From Ruminococcus sp. (lineage in GTDB: Bacteria > Bacillota > Clostridia > Oscillospirales > Ruminococcaceae), in the NCBI GenBank assembly GCA_017471405.1, contig JAFUTK010000072.1, forward strand, positions 1-64,000: a stretch of 64,000 bases of DNA, given 5' to 3'. Both the position numbers and the translations under genes were made by a program. Shown here piece by piece: positions 1 to 6,217 of the stretch. The notes below the pieces were generated by a model, which worked only from the letters and a program-made list of their open reading frames with translations, searched no databases and was not told the origin of the DNA. Each line of letters starts with the position of its first letter. Positions within the stretch are counted from its first letter, which is position 1.

Positions 1-1
1 C

Positions 2-625
2 ACCTTCCTCTCTCCCTGCTTTCAGAACCCTCTCGACCTTGGCGCGGATATAGTTATCCACAGCGCCAGCAAGTTCCTCTCCGGTCACAACGACACAGTG
101 GCAGGTTTCATATGTCTTAACGATGACAAGCTGAACGAGAAACTGCGGCTGTTAAACAAGACCACTGGCGCTTCCCTTTCCCCATTCGACAGCTTCCTTG
201 TGGAGCGGGGGATAAAGACCCTTGCGGTGAGAATGGAGCGCCAGCAGAGCAATGCCCTCGAGCTGGCAAGGTGGCTCAAGGGTCACAGCAAGGTGAGAGA
301 GGTCTATTACACCGGGCTTGAGGATCACCCGGGCTATGAGCTGAACCGCTCGCAGGCAAAAGGCTTCGGAAGCATGATATCTCTCCACTGTGACAACAGC
401 GAGACGGCTCTGCGGGTGCTGAAAGAGGTCAAGCTCTTCACCTTTGCCGAGAGTCTCGGCGGCACCGAGAGCCTTGTTACCTACCCGCTTATACAGACCC
501 ACCCGGACGTGCCCCAGGAGCTCAAAGACAAGCTGGGCATCGACGGCACGCTGCTTAGGATATCGGTGGGGCTTGAAAATATCGACGACCTTAAAGCAGA
601 CCTTTCGCAAGCACTGGAGGGATAG
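2..625 (+). CDS. trans-sulfuration family PLP enzyme (cystathionine gamma-synthase / beta-lyase type), 5' truncated by window edge
   Basis: C-terminal half of a Cys/Met-metabolism PLP enzyme. The reading frame is open from the first bases; the segment around residues 20-32 of the visible part reads HSASKFLSGHND, where the Lys (codon 71-73) is the expected Schiff-base lysine. Further on SLGGTESLVTYP and the ending LRISVGLENIDDLKADL are typical of cystathionine gamma-synthase, cystathionine beta-lyase and methionine gamma-lyase, which make or cleave cystathionine or related thioethers in the cytoplasm. Which reaction cannot be decided from the visible part. An in-frame GTG at 98 lies after the PLP lysine and cannot be the real start; the true start is upstream of the window. 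It is followed after 2 nt by the C-S lyase gene, so the two are very probably co-transcribed. Confidence 0.9.
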   Translation, partial: TFLSPCFQNPLDLGADIVIHSASKFLSGHNDTVAGFICLNDDKLNEKLRLLNKTTGASLSPFDSFLVERGIKTLAVRMERQQSNALELARWLKGHSKVREVYYTGLEDHPGYELNRSQAKGFGSMISLHCDNSETALRVLKEVKLFTFAESLGGTESLVTYPLIQTHPDVPQELKDKLGIDGTLLRISVGLENIDDLKADLSQALEG

Positions 626-627
626 AA

Positions 628-1812
628 TTGGGAAGATACGATTTTGATACTGTAGTTGACCGCCGAGGCACCAGCTGTCTTAAATACGACTTCAAGCAGG
701 AGCGCGGTTACCCTGAGGACGTTCTTCCGCTGTGGGTAGCGGATATGGACTTTCCCACCGCACCCGAAATACTGGAGCAAATACACAAGGCCACAGACCA
801 CGGCATCTTCGGCTACACCGTCCCCAAGGAGGAGCACTTTGGGGCAGTGCTGAACTGGTACGACAATAGATTTTCCTACCGTCCCGACAGGCGCTCAATC
901 GTTCTTACCCCGGGAGTTGTGTTTGCACTCTCCACCGCAGTCAGGAGCTTTACTTACGAGGGAGATGCAGTGCTGATACAGCCGCCGGTATACTATCCCT
1001 TCTTTTCAGTAGTAAAGGACAACGGCAGAAGGCTCATCGAGAATGAGCTTGTCTATAAAGACGGCCGCTACGCCATTGACTTCGAAGACTTTGAAAACAA
1101 GATAAGGGATAACAATGTCAAGCTGTTTATCCTATGCTCCCCTCACAACCCCGTTGGGCGAGTGTGGACAAAGGCGGAGCTTCAAAGGCTCGGAGAGATT
1201 TGCGAGAGGTACAATGTCCTCGTCATCTCCGACGAGATACACAGCGATATCGTTAGGCAGGGCTTCAACCATACAGTATTCACAAACGCCTGCCCGCAGC
1301 TGCGGGAAAGAGCCATCGTGTGCACCTCCCCCAGCAAGAGCTTCAATCTGGCGGGCTTGCAGATATCCCACATCTTCATAGAGAACAGCGAGCTGAGACA
1401 CCGCTTTAAAAAGGAGCTTTCCGCACAAGGCTACACAGAGTACAACACGCTGGGCCTTGCGGCAGCAAAGGCGGCTTACCTTTACGGTGGGGAGTGGCTT
1501 GAAGAGTGCCTCGGATACATCGAGGGCAACCTGCAATACCTGAAAGCCTTCCTGAAGGAGCGAATGCCCAAGCTCCGGCTGATAGAGCCGGAGGGCACCT
1601 ATTTTGCATGGATAGATTTTTCCGGTCTGGGGCTTGACAAGCAGGCTCTGAACCGGCTGATAATAGACAAAGCGAAGCTGTGGCTCGATGCGGGACACAT
1701 CTTCGGAGAGCGCTCGGCGCAGCTGCAAAGGATAGTCCTCGCCTGCCCGAGAGTGACACTGACACAGGCGCTTGTTCGCCTTGAAAACGCTATAAAGGAG
1801 GAAAAGCTATGA
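628..1812 (+). CDS. patB: MalY/PatB family C-S lyase (cystathionine beta-lyase, fold type I aminotransferase)
   Basis: A 394-residue PLP enzyme of the MalY/PatB group, which cleaves the C-S bond of cystathionine or cysteine S-conjugates to a thiol, pyruvate and ammonia. The N-terminus (YDFDTVVDRRGT...KYDF) and the segments VADMDFPTAPEI and LCSPHNPVGRVW are family hallmarks. SPSKSFNLAGLQ carries the PLP lysine at residue 237, and SDEIHSDI the aspartate that contacts the pyridine nitrogen. Full length for the family. The start is a TTG at 628 with GGAGGG just upstream, overlapping the end of the preceding gene. The stop overlaps the next start by 4 nt (ATGA), which points to translational coupling. 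The aminotransferase alternative is less likely given the DRRGT N-terminus. Confidence 0.9.
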   Translation: MGRYDFDTVVDRRGTSCLKYDFKQERGYPEDVLPLWVADMDFPTAPEILEQIHKATDHGIFGYTVPKEEHFGAVLNWYDNRFSYRPDRRSIVLTPGVVFALSTAVRSFTYEGDAVLIQPPVYYPFFSVVKDNGRRLIENELVYKDGRYAIDFEDFENKIRDNNVKLFILCSPHNPVGRVWTKAELQRLGEICERYNVLVISDEIHSDIVRQGFNHTVFTNACPQLRERAIVCTSPSKSFNLAGLQISHIFIENSELRHRFKKELSAQGYTEYNTLGLAAAKAAYLYGGEWLEECLGYIEGNLQYLKAFLKERMPKLRLIEPEGTYFAWIDFSGLGLDKQALNRLIIDKAKLWLDAGHIFGERSAQLQRIVLACPRVTLTQALVRLENAIKEEKL

Positions 1813-2831
1813 GCTTTGAATATGAAGAAGTGGACGGCAGAAAGATAAGGGTCCGTCCCAGAGAAGTAAACACAGAGGTAGACGCTGACGGATTTTTTCA
1901 CCGCCAGAAGAACCGCTTCACCGAGGGCTTCGGCGAGGGCAAGAACCCCATCGAGGCCGGCAGATATCACCTTGTATGGGCTAAGCTCTGCCACTGGTCC
2001 AACCGCGCATCAATCGTGCGGGAGCTGCTGGGACTGGAGGATGCCATCAGCGTGAACCTTGTGGCTCACGGCAAGCACGAGAAAAACCTCGGCTGGGAGT
2101 TCGTCTACAATGAGAACTACACCGACCCGGAGCTGGGGATAAGATTTCTCTCGGAGGCCTATTACGCTGCCGATGACAACTATGACGGACGCACCACTGT
2201 TCCGGCACTGATAGACAAGACCACCGGCAAGGTAGTCAACAACGACTACAACCGCCTGACCAACTATTTCGAGGTGGAGTTTAAGCCCTTCCACAAGCCG
2301 GAGGCCCCCGACCTCTACCCGGAGGAGCTCAGGGACAAGATAGACCAGATGAACAAATGGCTTTTCGACAACGTGAACAACGCGGTCTACCGCGCTTCCT
2401 TTGCACGCTCCAAGGAGGCTCACTGGGACGCCTTCTATGCCTTCTATGCAGCTCTTGACCTGCTGGAGGAAAGGCTCTCCAAGCGGCGCTTCCTCTTCGG
2501 TGACTACATCACCGATGCGGACGTAAGGCTTTATGTCACCCTCTCCCGTCTGGACATCAGATACACTCACCAGCTGGGTCACACCAAGAAGCGGCTGATA
2601 GACTATCCCAACCTGTGGGGCTACGCCCGCGACCTTTGGGAGATTCCGGCATTCAGGAACAACACCTACTTCAAGAGCTTTGCAAATCCCAAGCATAAGG
2701 TGGGGGCGGCCTTTGAGACCTTCAACGCCCGCTTCCTGGAGGAGATAGACTTTGAAAAATACTGGGGCTCACCTCACGGCAGACAGGCGCTGAGCTCTGA
2801 CCCCGCCAACAAATGGATAAAGGAAAAGTGA
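1809..2831 (+). CDS. glutathionyl-hydroquinone reductase-like protein (GST omega-like, YqjG/ECM4 family), copy 1
   Basis: A 340-residue protein matching the two-domain YqjG/ECM4 family: thioredoxin-like N-terminal domain and all-helical GST C-terminal domain. Typical segments are RQKNRFTEGFGEG, the active-site region KLCHWSNRASIVRELLGL (Cys near residue 61, family form is usually CPWAHR), PTVPALIDK, NDYNRLTNYFE and LYPEELRDKI. Family members reduce glutathionyl-hydroquinones by a Cys mechanism. Many Clostridia do not make glutathione, so the thiol partner here is open. The cis-Pro motif (TVPAL) is present. Starts 4 nt inside the upstream gene; the paralogue follows 10 nt later. Cytoplasmic; no signal peptide. 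Confidence 0.85.
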   Translation: MSFEYEEVDGRKIRVRPREVNTEVDADGFFHRQKNRFTEGFGEGKNPIEAGRYHLVWAKLCHWSNRASIVRELLGLEDAISVNLVAHGKHEKNLGWEFVYNENYTDPELGIRFLSEAYYAADDNYDGRTTVPALIDKTTGKVVNNDYNRLTNYFEVEFKPFHKPEAPDLYPEELRDKIDQMNKWLFDNVNNAVYRASFARSKEAHWDAFYAFYAALDLLEERLSKRRFLFGDYITDADVRLYVTLSRLDIRYTHQLGHTKKRLIDYPNLWGYARDLWEIPAFRNNTYFKSFANPKHKVGAAFETFNARFLEEIDFEKYWGSPHGRQALSSDPANKWIKEK

Positions 2832-2841
2832 GGCGATAACA

Positions 2842-3900
2842 ATGGCTGAATATATTGAGATAAACGGCAGACAGATAAGAGTCCGCCCCAGCGAAAAGAA
2901 AAACGAGACCGACTCCCGCGGCAACTTCCGCCGCCAGCAGAATCGTTTCGACACCGGCTTCGGTGAGGGGAAAAATCCCGTCGAGAAGGATAGGTATATA
3001 CTGTTTTGGGCAAAGGGCTGCCACTGGTCAAACCGCGCTTCCATCGTCAGGGAGCTGCTGGGACTTCAGGACACTATCAAGGCGGAGATAGCCGACCGGG
3101 ACTACACCCGTGACACCGGCGGCCGCGACTTAGGCTGGGAGTTTGTAAACTCCCCCGACCACATCAACCCCGAGACCGGCGCACAGTTTTTGAGCGAGCT
3201 CTACTACGCCACCGACCCGGACTACACCGGCAGACCTACCGTCCCTGCTCTGGTGGACTACAAGACCGGAAAGGTCGCCAACAACGACTATCACCGGCTG
3301 ACCAACTACTTCGAGGTGGACTTCAAGCCCTTCCACAAGGAGAACGCTCCTGACCTCTATCCGGAGGAGCTCAGAGAGAATATCGACAAGCTCAACTGGT
3401 GGCTGTTCGAGAACGTGAACAACGCCATCTACCGGGCAATGTTCGCACAGAGCCTAGAGGCCTACTCTGAGGCATATGAGGTGTTCTTTGCTGGGCTTGA
3501 CGCTCTGGAAAAGAGGCTGGAGACCAACCGCTTCCTCTTTGGCGACTATGTCACCGACTCGGACGTAAGGCTCTATGTGACGCTGGCAAGATTTGATGTG
3601 AGGTACTCAAAGTACATCGCTCCCGCCAAGCACCGCCTCTCCGACTACAAGAACCTGTGGGGCTACGCAAGGGAGCTTTATCAGATACCCGCCTTCGGAC
3701 ACAACACCTACTTCCACGACTTCGCCGCTACGGCAAGGAAGTCTGACAACAACGACTACTTCGGCTCCACCTTCTATGACCTGGTAGTTCCCGCAACGGA
3801 CTATGACACCATCTGGAAGGAGCCCGCAGGGCGCGAGGGCCTGAGCCTCGACCCCGCCCACAAGCTGAAAACCCCCGACAGCGTTACTCTGCCGGATTAA
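2842..3900 (+). CDS. glutathionyl-hydroquinone reductase-like protein (GST omega-like, YqjG/ECM4 family), copy 2
   Basis: A 352-residue tandem paralogue of the preceding gene, sharing IRVRPSE, FGEGKNP, the active-site stretch KGCHWSNRASIVRELLGL, PTVPALVD, LTNYFEVDFKPFHK and FGDYVTDSDVRLYVTL. It carries a short insertion after the first helical region and a longer C-terminus. Both copies keep the putative catalytic Cys, so they are likely both active and diverged in substrate. The duplication looks old because the two differ at many positions over their whole length. RBS GAGGCGATAAC lies before ATG 2842. Cytoplasmic. The same uncertainty about the thiol cofactor applies. Confidence 0.85.
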   Translation: MAEYIEINGRQIRVRPSEKKNETDSRGNFRRQQNRFDTGFGEGKNPVEKDRYILFWAKGCHWSNRASIVRELLGLQDTIKAEIADRDYTRDTGGRDLGWEFVNSPDHINPETGAQFLSELYYATDPDYTGRPTVPALVDYKTGKVANNDYHRLTNYFEVDFKPFHKENAPDLYPEELRENIDKLNWWLFENVNNAIYRAMFAQSLEAYSEAYEVFFAGLDALEKRLETNRFLFGDYVTDSDVRLYVTLARFDVRYSKYIAPAKHRLSDYKNLWGYARELYQIPAFGHNTYFHDFAATARKSDNNDYFGSTFYDLVVPATDYDTIWKEPAGREGLSLDPAHKLKTPDSVTLPD

Positions 3901-3912
3901 GGAGTGATATCA

Positions 3913-5049
3913 ATGCCCGCTAGCTTTGACGAGAAAAAGCTGTTTGAGCTTTTCTCCGGCCTTGTCTCCACCGATTCCCCCACCTACGGGGAGCGGCAGC
4001 AGGCGGATAAGCTTAAGGCCCTGCTGACAGAGCTGGGCTTTGAGGTGACAGAGGACAGCGCCGGAGAGCGCCTCGGCGGCACCGCCGGCAATCTCTACGG
4101 CATACTTAAGGGCACCGACCCTGCAAGGGAGCCTGTGCTGTTCTCTTCACATTTGGATACAGTCTCCCCTGCTTTGGGCAAGAGGACTGTACTGCACGAG
4201 GATGGCACCGTCACCAGCGGCGGCGACACCGTTTTGGGTGCTGACGATGCAGCGGGACTGGTGGAGATACTGGAAGGTGTGCGGTCGGCAATTTCCTCCG
4301 GCAGACCCTACGGCGATATCGAGGTGCTGCTGCCCGTTGCTGAGGAGGTCTACACCAAGGGCTCAAAGCTCTTTGACCTCTCCCGCATACGCTCTAAAAC
4401 GGCTTATGTCCTCGATATGAGCGGAAACATCGGCTCGGCGGCGATAAAGGCGCCCTCCATAATCTCCTTCAAGGCGGAGGTCAAGGGCAGGGCCTCACAT
4501 TCCGGCTTTGCGCCGGAGAAGGGCATCAATGCTCTGGCGGCGGCGTCACGGGCCATAGCGGACACGCCTCAGGGCAGGCTTGATGAGGAGACCACCTTCA
4601 ACATCGGCACCCTCACCTCCGGCGAGGCATCGAACATTGTGCCGGAGAGGGTCGCCCTCACCGGCGAGGCCAGAGGCTTTGACCACGAAAAGGCGCTTGC
4701 GGCTGTGCTTAGCTTCAAGGAAGCCTTGGAGCGCGAAGCACAGGAGCTGGGAGCCTCTGTCAGCTTTGAGCACACAGTGGAGGTAAAAGCCTACTCCGTT
4801 GCGGAGGACGCGGAGGTAACAAAGCGCTTCCTCTCGGCGGCGGAGCGCATAGGCATAAAGGGCAGGACAGTCACCACCCACGGCGGCAGCGACAATCACA
4901 CCCTCACCGCCGGAGGCATAAACGGCATCGTGCTCTCCTGCGGGATGTATAATGTTCACTCGGTGAACGAATACACCAAGCTCCCGGAGCTTGCAAAGGG
5001 AGCAGCACTGGTAAGAGAGCTCATTCTCGGAAAGGCAGGCGGCATATGA
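3913..5049 (+). CDS. M20 family metallopeptidase (PepT-like)
   Basis: A dinuclear zinc peptidase of the M20 family, closest in pattern to tripeptidase T-like proteins. Metal and catalytic motifs are in order: SSHLDTVSP (first zinc His and catalytic Asp), GADDAAGLVEIL (bridging Asp), AEEVYTKGS (catalytic Glu pair) and THGGSDNHTL near the C-terminus. The middle ASHSGFAPEKGINAL region is the dimerisation/lid domain. An in-frame GTG at 3904 is part of the AAGGAG ribosome binding site, so I place the start at ATG 3913, 8 nt downstream of it. In this operon a di- or tripeptidase could trim Cys-Gly type conjugates before C-S cleavage; that is inference. The last codons overlap the next gene by 4 nt. 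Confidence 0.88.
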   Translation: MPASFDEKKLFELFSGLVSTDSPTYGERQQADKLKALLTELGFEVTEDSAGERLGGTAGNLYGILKGTDPAREPVLFSSHLDTVSPALGKRTVLHEDGTVTSGGDTVLGADDAAGLVEILEGVRSAISSGRPYGDIEVLLPVAEEVYTKGSKLFDLSRIRSKTAYVLDMSGNIGSAAIKAPSIISFKAEVKGRASHSGFAPEKGINALAAASRAIADTPQGRLDEETTFNIGTLTSGEASNIVPERVALTGEARGFDHEKALAAVLSFKEALEREAQELGASVSFEHTVEVKAYSVAEDAEVTKRFLSAAERIGIKGRTVTTHGGSDNHTLTAGGINGIVLSCGMYNVHSVNEYTKLPELAKGAALVRELILGKAGGI

Positions 5050-5303
5050 AGGAATACACGTTTATCCCCAGCGGTGTCTGTGCCAAGCAGATAAGCTTTT
5101 CTCTGGAGGACGGCAGGCTCTACAATCTGAGCTTTGTGGGAGGCTGCAACGGCAACCTGAAGGCCATAGGCAGACTTGTAGAGGGCCAGCGTGCCGAGGA
5201 CATCGCCCGAATACTCCGGGGCAATGACTGCAAGAACAGAGGCACCTCCTGTGCCGACCAGCTGGCGATTGCTTTAGAGCAGGCGCTGGCGGAGATAATT
5301 TAA
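5046..5303 (+). CDS. TSCPD domain-containing small protein (TIGR03905-like)
   Basis: An 85-residue protein that is essentially one TSCPD domain: PSGVCAKQISFSLEDGRLYNLSF, GGCNGNLKAIGRLVEG and CKNRGTSCADQLAIAL. The domain is named after the TSCPD motif found in some ribonucleotide reductases. Stand-alone versions are small cytoplasmic proteins of unknown function with conserved cysteines that may bind a metal. Here Cys12, the GGC cysteine, CKNRGTSC and the Asp after it are kept. The ATG overlaps the end of the peptidase gene by 4 nt, so it is the last gene of this operon, followed directly by a strong hairpin terminator. Confidence 0.8.
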   Translation: MKEYTFIPSGVCAKQISFSLEDGRLYNLSFVGGCNGNLKAIGRLVEGQRAEDIARILRGNDCKNRGTSCADQLAIALEQALAEII

Positions 5304-5314
5304 GACACAAAAAG

Positions 5315-5353
5315 GCAAGCCCGCACATCAAATGCGGGCTTGCGCTTTTGTTT
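5315..5353. terminator. bidirectional Rho-independent terminator
   Basis: Perfect 11-bp stem, GCAAGCCCGCA (5315-5325) with TGCGGGCTTGC (5333-5343). A T-rich stretch follows on the plus strand, and on the minus strand the mirror reads CTTTTTGTG. It ends the plus-strand sulfur operon and the convergent membrane gene. Confidence 0.88.
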
Positions 5354-5363
5354 ATATATTCTT

Positions 5364-6038
5364 TCAGCTCTCCGCCTTCTTCTGCCTTTTCAGCAGCAGC
5401 AAGATATAATGCCCCGCTATGGCAAAGGTCAGCATCATCATAACATAGTCGAAAATAAACAGCGCCCGGCTCTCGTTAAAGTCAAAGAAGGCAAACATCA
5501 TCTGCATAAAGAGGTAGATAAGTATCTTCCGCTTGAAGACAGCATAAATTCCGTAAATGCATATGGCTGCCGCAATACAGCGAAGTACTGCCGTCCTCGC
5601 CTTTGAAGGCTCCTTTATCTTAAACAGCTTGCGGGGCATATTCATTATCATCACCGCGTGATTTCCCAGATGCACCGACATCAGCACAAAGCCCCAGTAG
5701 GCGCAGGTCATATGAACTGTCCTCGCAAGGCTGGCTCCGCTGGTGATGCTTAAGAAAGGCACCGCGTGTTTGGACATTAGTATTCCGCTTATGGGCAGCG
5801 CCAGCATAATAACAAAAAGCAGGATATTTATAACGAGCGAATAGACCCTCGCTGGGGTGTACTTGCCCTTGTTAAGGGTCGTGAGCCATTTGTGGTTGAA
5901 GATATGGTGCAGGATAAACACCGCAAACATAGCTATCCCCAGCCACTCGTGGATATCCTCACCGATAAGAGAGTAGGCCATCAACAGCGGGAGAAGAATT
6001 ACCATTGCACAGTCAGCTATCATCTTGTGGGGCTTCAT
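5364..6038 (-). CDS. DUF4405-type integral membrane protein (cytochrome b561-like)
   Basis: A 224-residue membrane protein with about five or six hydrophobic helices. The N-terminal pattern, with HEWLG and HHIFNHKWL after the second helix, fits DUF4405/cytochrome b561-like proteins, where paired histidines in helices can bind haem. A later helix carries HMTCAYWGFVLMSVHLGNH, again with His residues. Electron transfer at the membrane is the family expectation, not shown here. RBS AGGAGG stands before ATG 6038 and a good promoter (TTTACA-17-TATAAT) lies directly upstream. Monocistronic, since the terminator at 5315-5353 follows. The gene points away from the ABC transporter operon. Confidence 0.7.
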   Translation of the reverse strand: MKPHKMIADCAMVILLPLLMAYSLIGEDIHEWLGIAMFAVFILHHIFNHKWLTTLNKGKYTPARVYSLVINILLFVIMLALPISGILMSKHAVPFLSITSGASLARTVHMTCAYWGFVLMSVHLGNHAVMIMNMPRKLFKIKEPSKARTAVLRCIAAAICIYGIYAVFKRKILIYLFMQMMFAFFDFNESRALFIFDYVMMMLTFAIAGHYILLLLKRQKKAES

Positions 6039-6068
6039 AGGCGTGCACCTCCTGTCAGTATGACAGTA

Positions 6069-6097
6069 TTATAGCATATTTTACGGAAAATGTAAAG
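6069..6097 (-). promoter_or_regulatory. promoter of the DUF4405 gene
   Basis: On the minus strand TTTACA, 17 nt, TATAAT (plus-strand ATTATA at about 6069-6074), then AGGAGG and the start codon at 6038. Confidence 0.75.
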
Positions 6098-6117
6098 GCG
6101 GAGCAGTCCGCCTTTTT
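6094..6117 (+). terminator. terminator-like hairpin between divergent genes
   Basis: AAAGGCGGA (6094-6102), GCAG loop, TCCGCCTTT (6107-6115) followed by TT. It has terminator form on the plus strand and would block plus-strand readthrough into the ABC transporter operon. No gene directly upstream needs it. Confidence 0.55.
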
Positions 6118-6121
6118 CATT

Positions 6122-6151
6122 TCACCACAAAATCAGGTCAGCTCACCACAA
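6122..6151 (+). promoter_or_regulatory. putative LytTR response-regulator binding site (two 9-bp direct repeats, 12-bp gap)
   Basis: TCACCACAA occurs at 6122-6130 and again at 6143-6151, identical over 9 bp with a 12-bp spacer, so the starts are 21 bp apart, two helical turns. LytTR-domain regulators such as AgrA bind imperfect 9-bp direct repeats with about 12 bp between them. The possible -10 (TATGAT, 6180-6185) has no good -35; the repeats would lie near -70 and -45, where an activator is expected. A LytTR regulator gene is encoded in the same gene cluster at 9411. Confidence 0.6.
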
Positions 6152-6179
6152 GCTTCAACACCTGCGGGGAATTGTGTGC

Positions 6180-6185
6180 TATGAT
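6180..6185 (+). promoter_or_regulatory. -10 element of the ABC transporter operon promoter
   Basis: TATGAT with no recognisable -35 hexamer 17 nt upstream, as expected for an activator-dependent promoter. The transcript would start near 6192 and the ribosome binding site follows at about 6204. Confidence 0.45.
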
Positions 6186-6217
6186 AAGGTCAGATAAAAA
6201 TGAAGGGTAGGGATAAT

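Noticed and set aside
3904..3912. GTG start for the M20 peptidase
   Set aside because: The GTG is part of the AAGGAG binding site; ATG 3913 has correct spacing.
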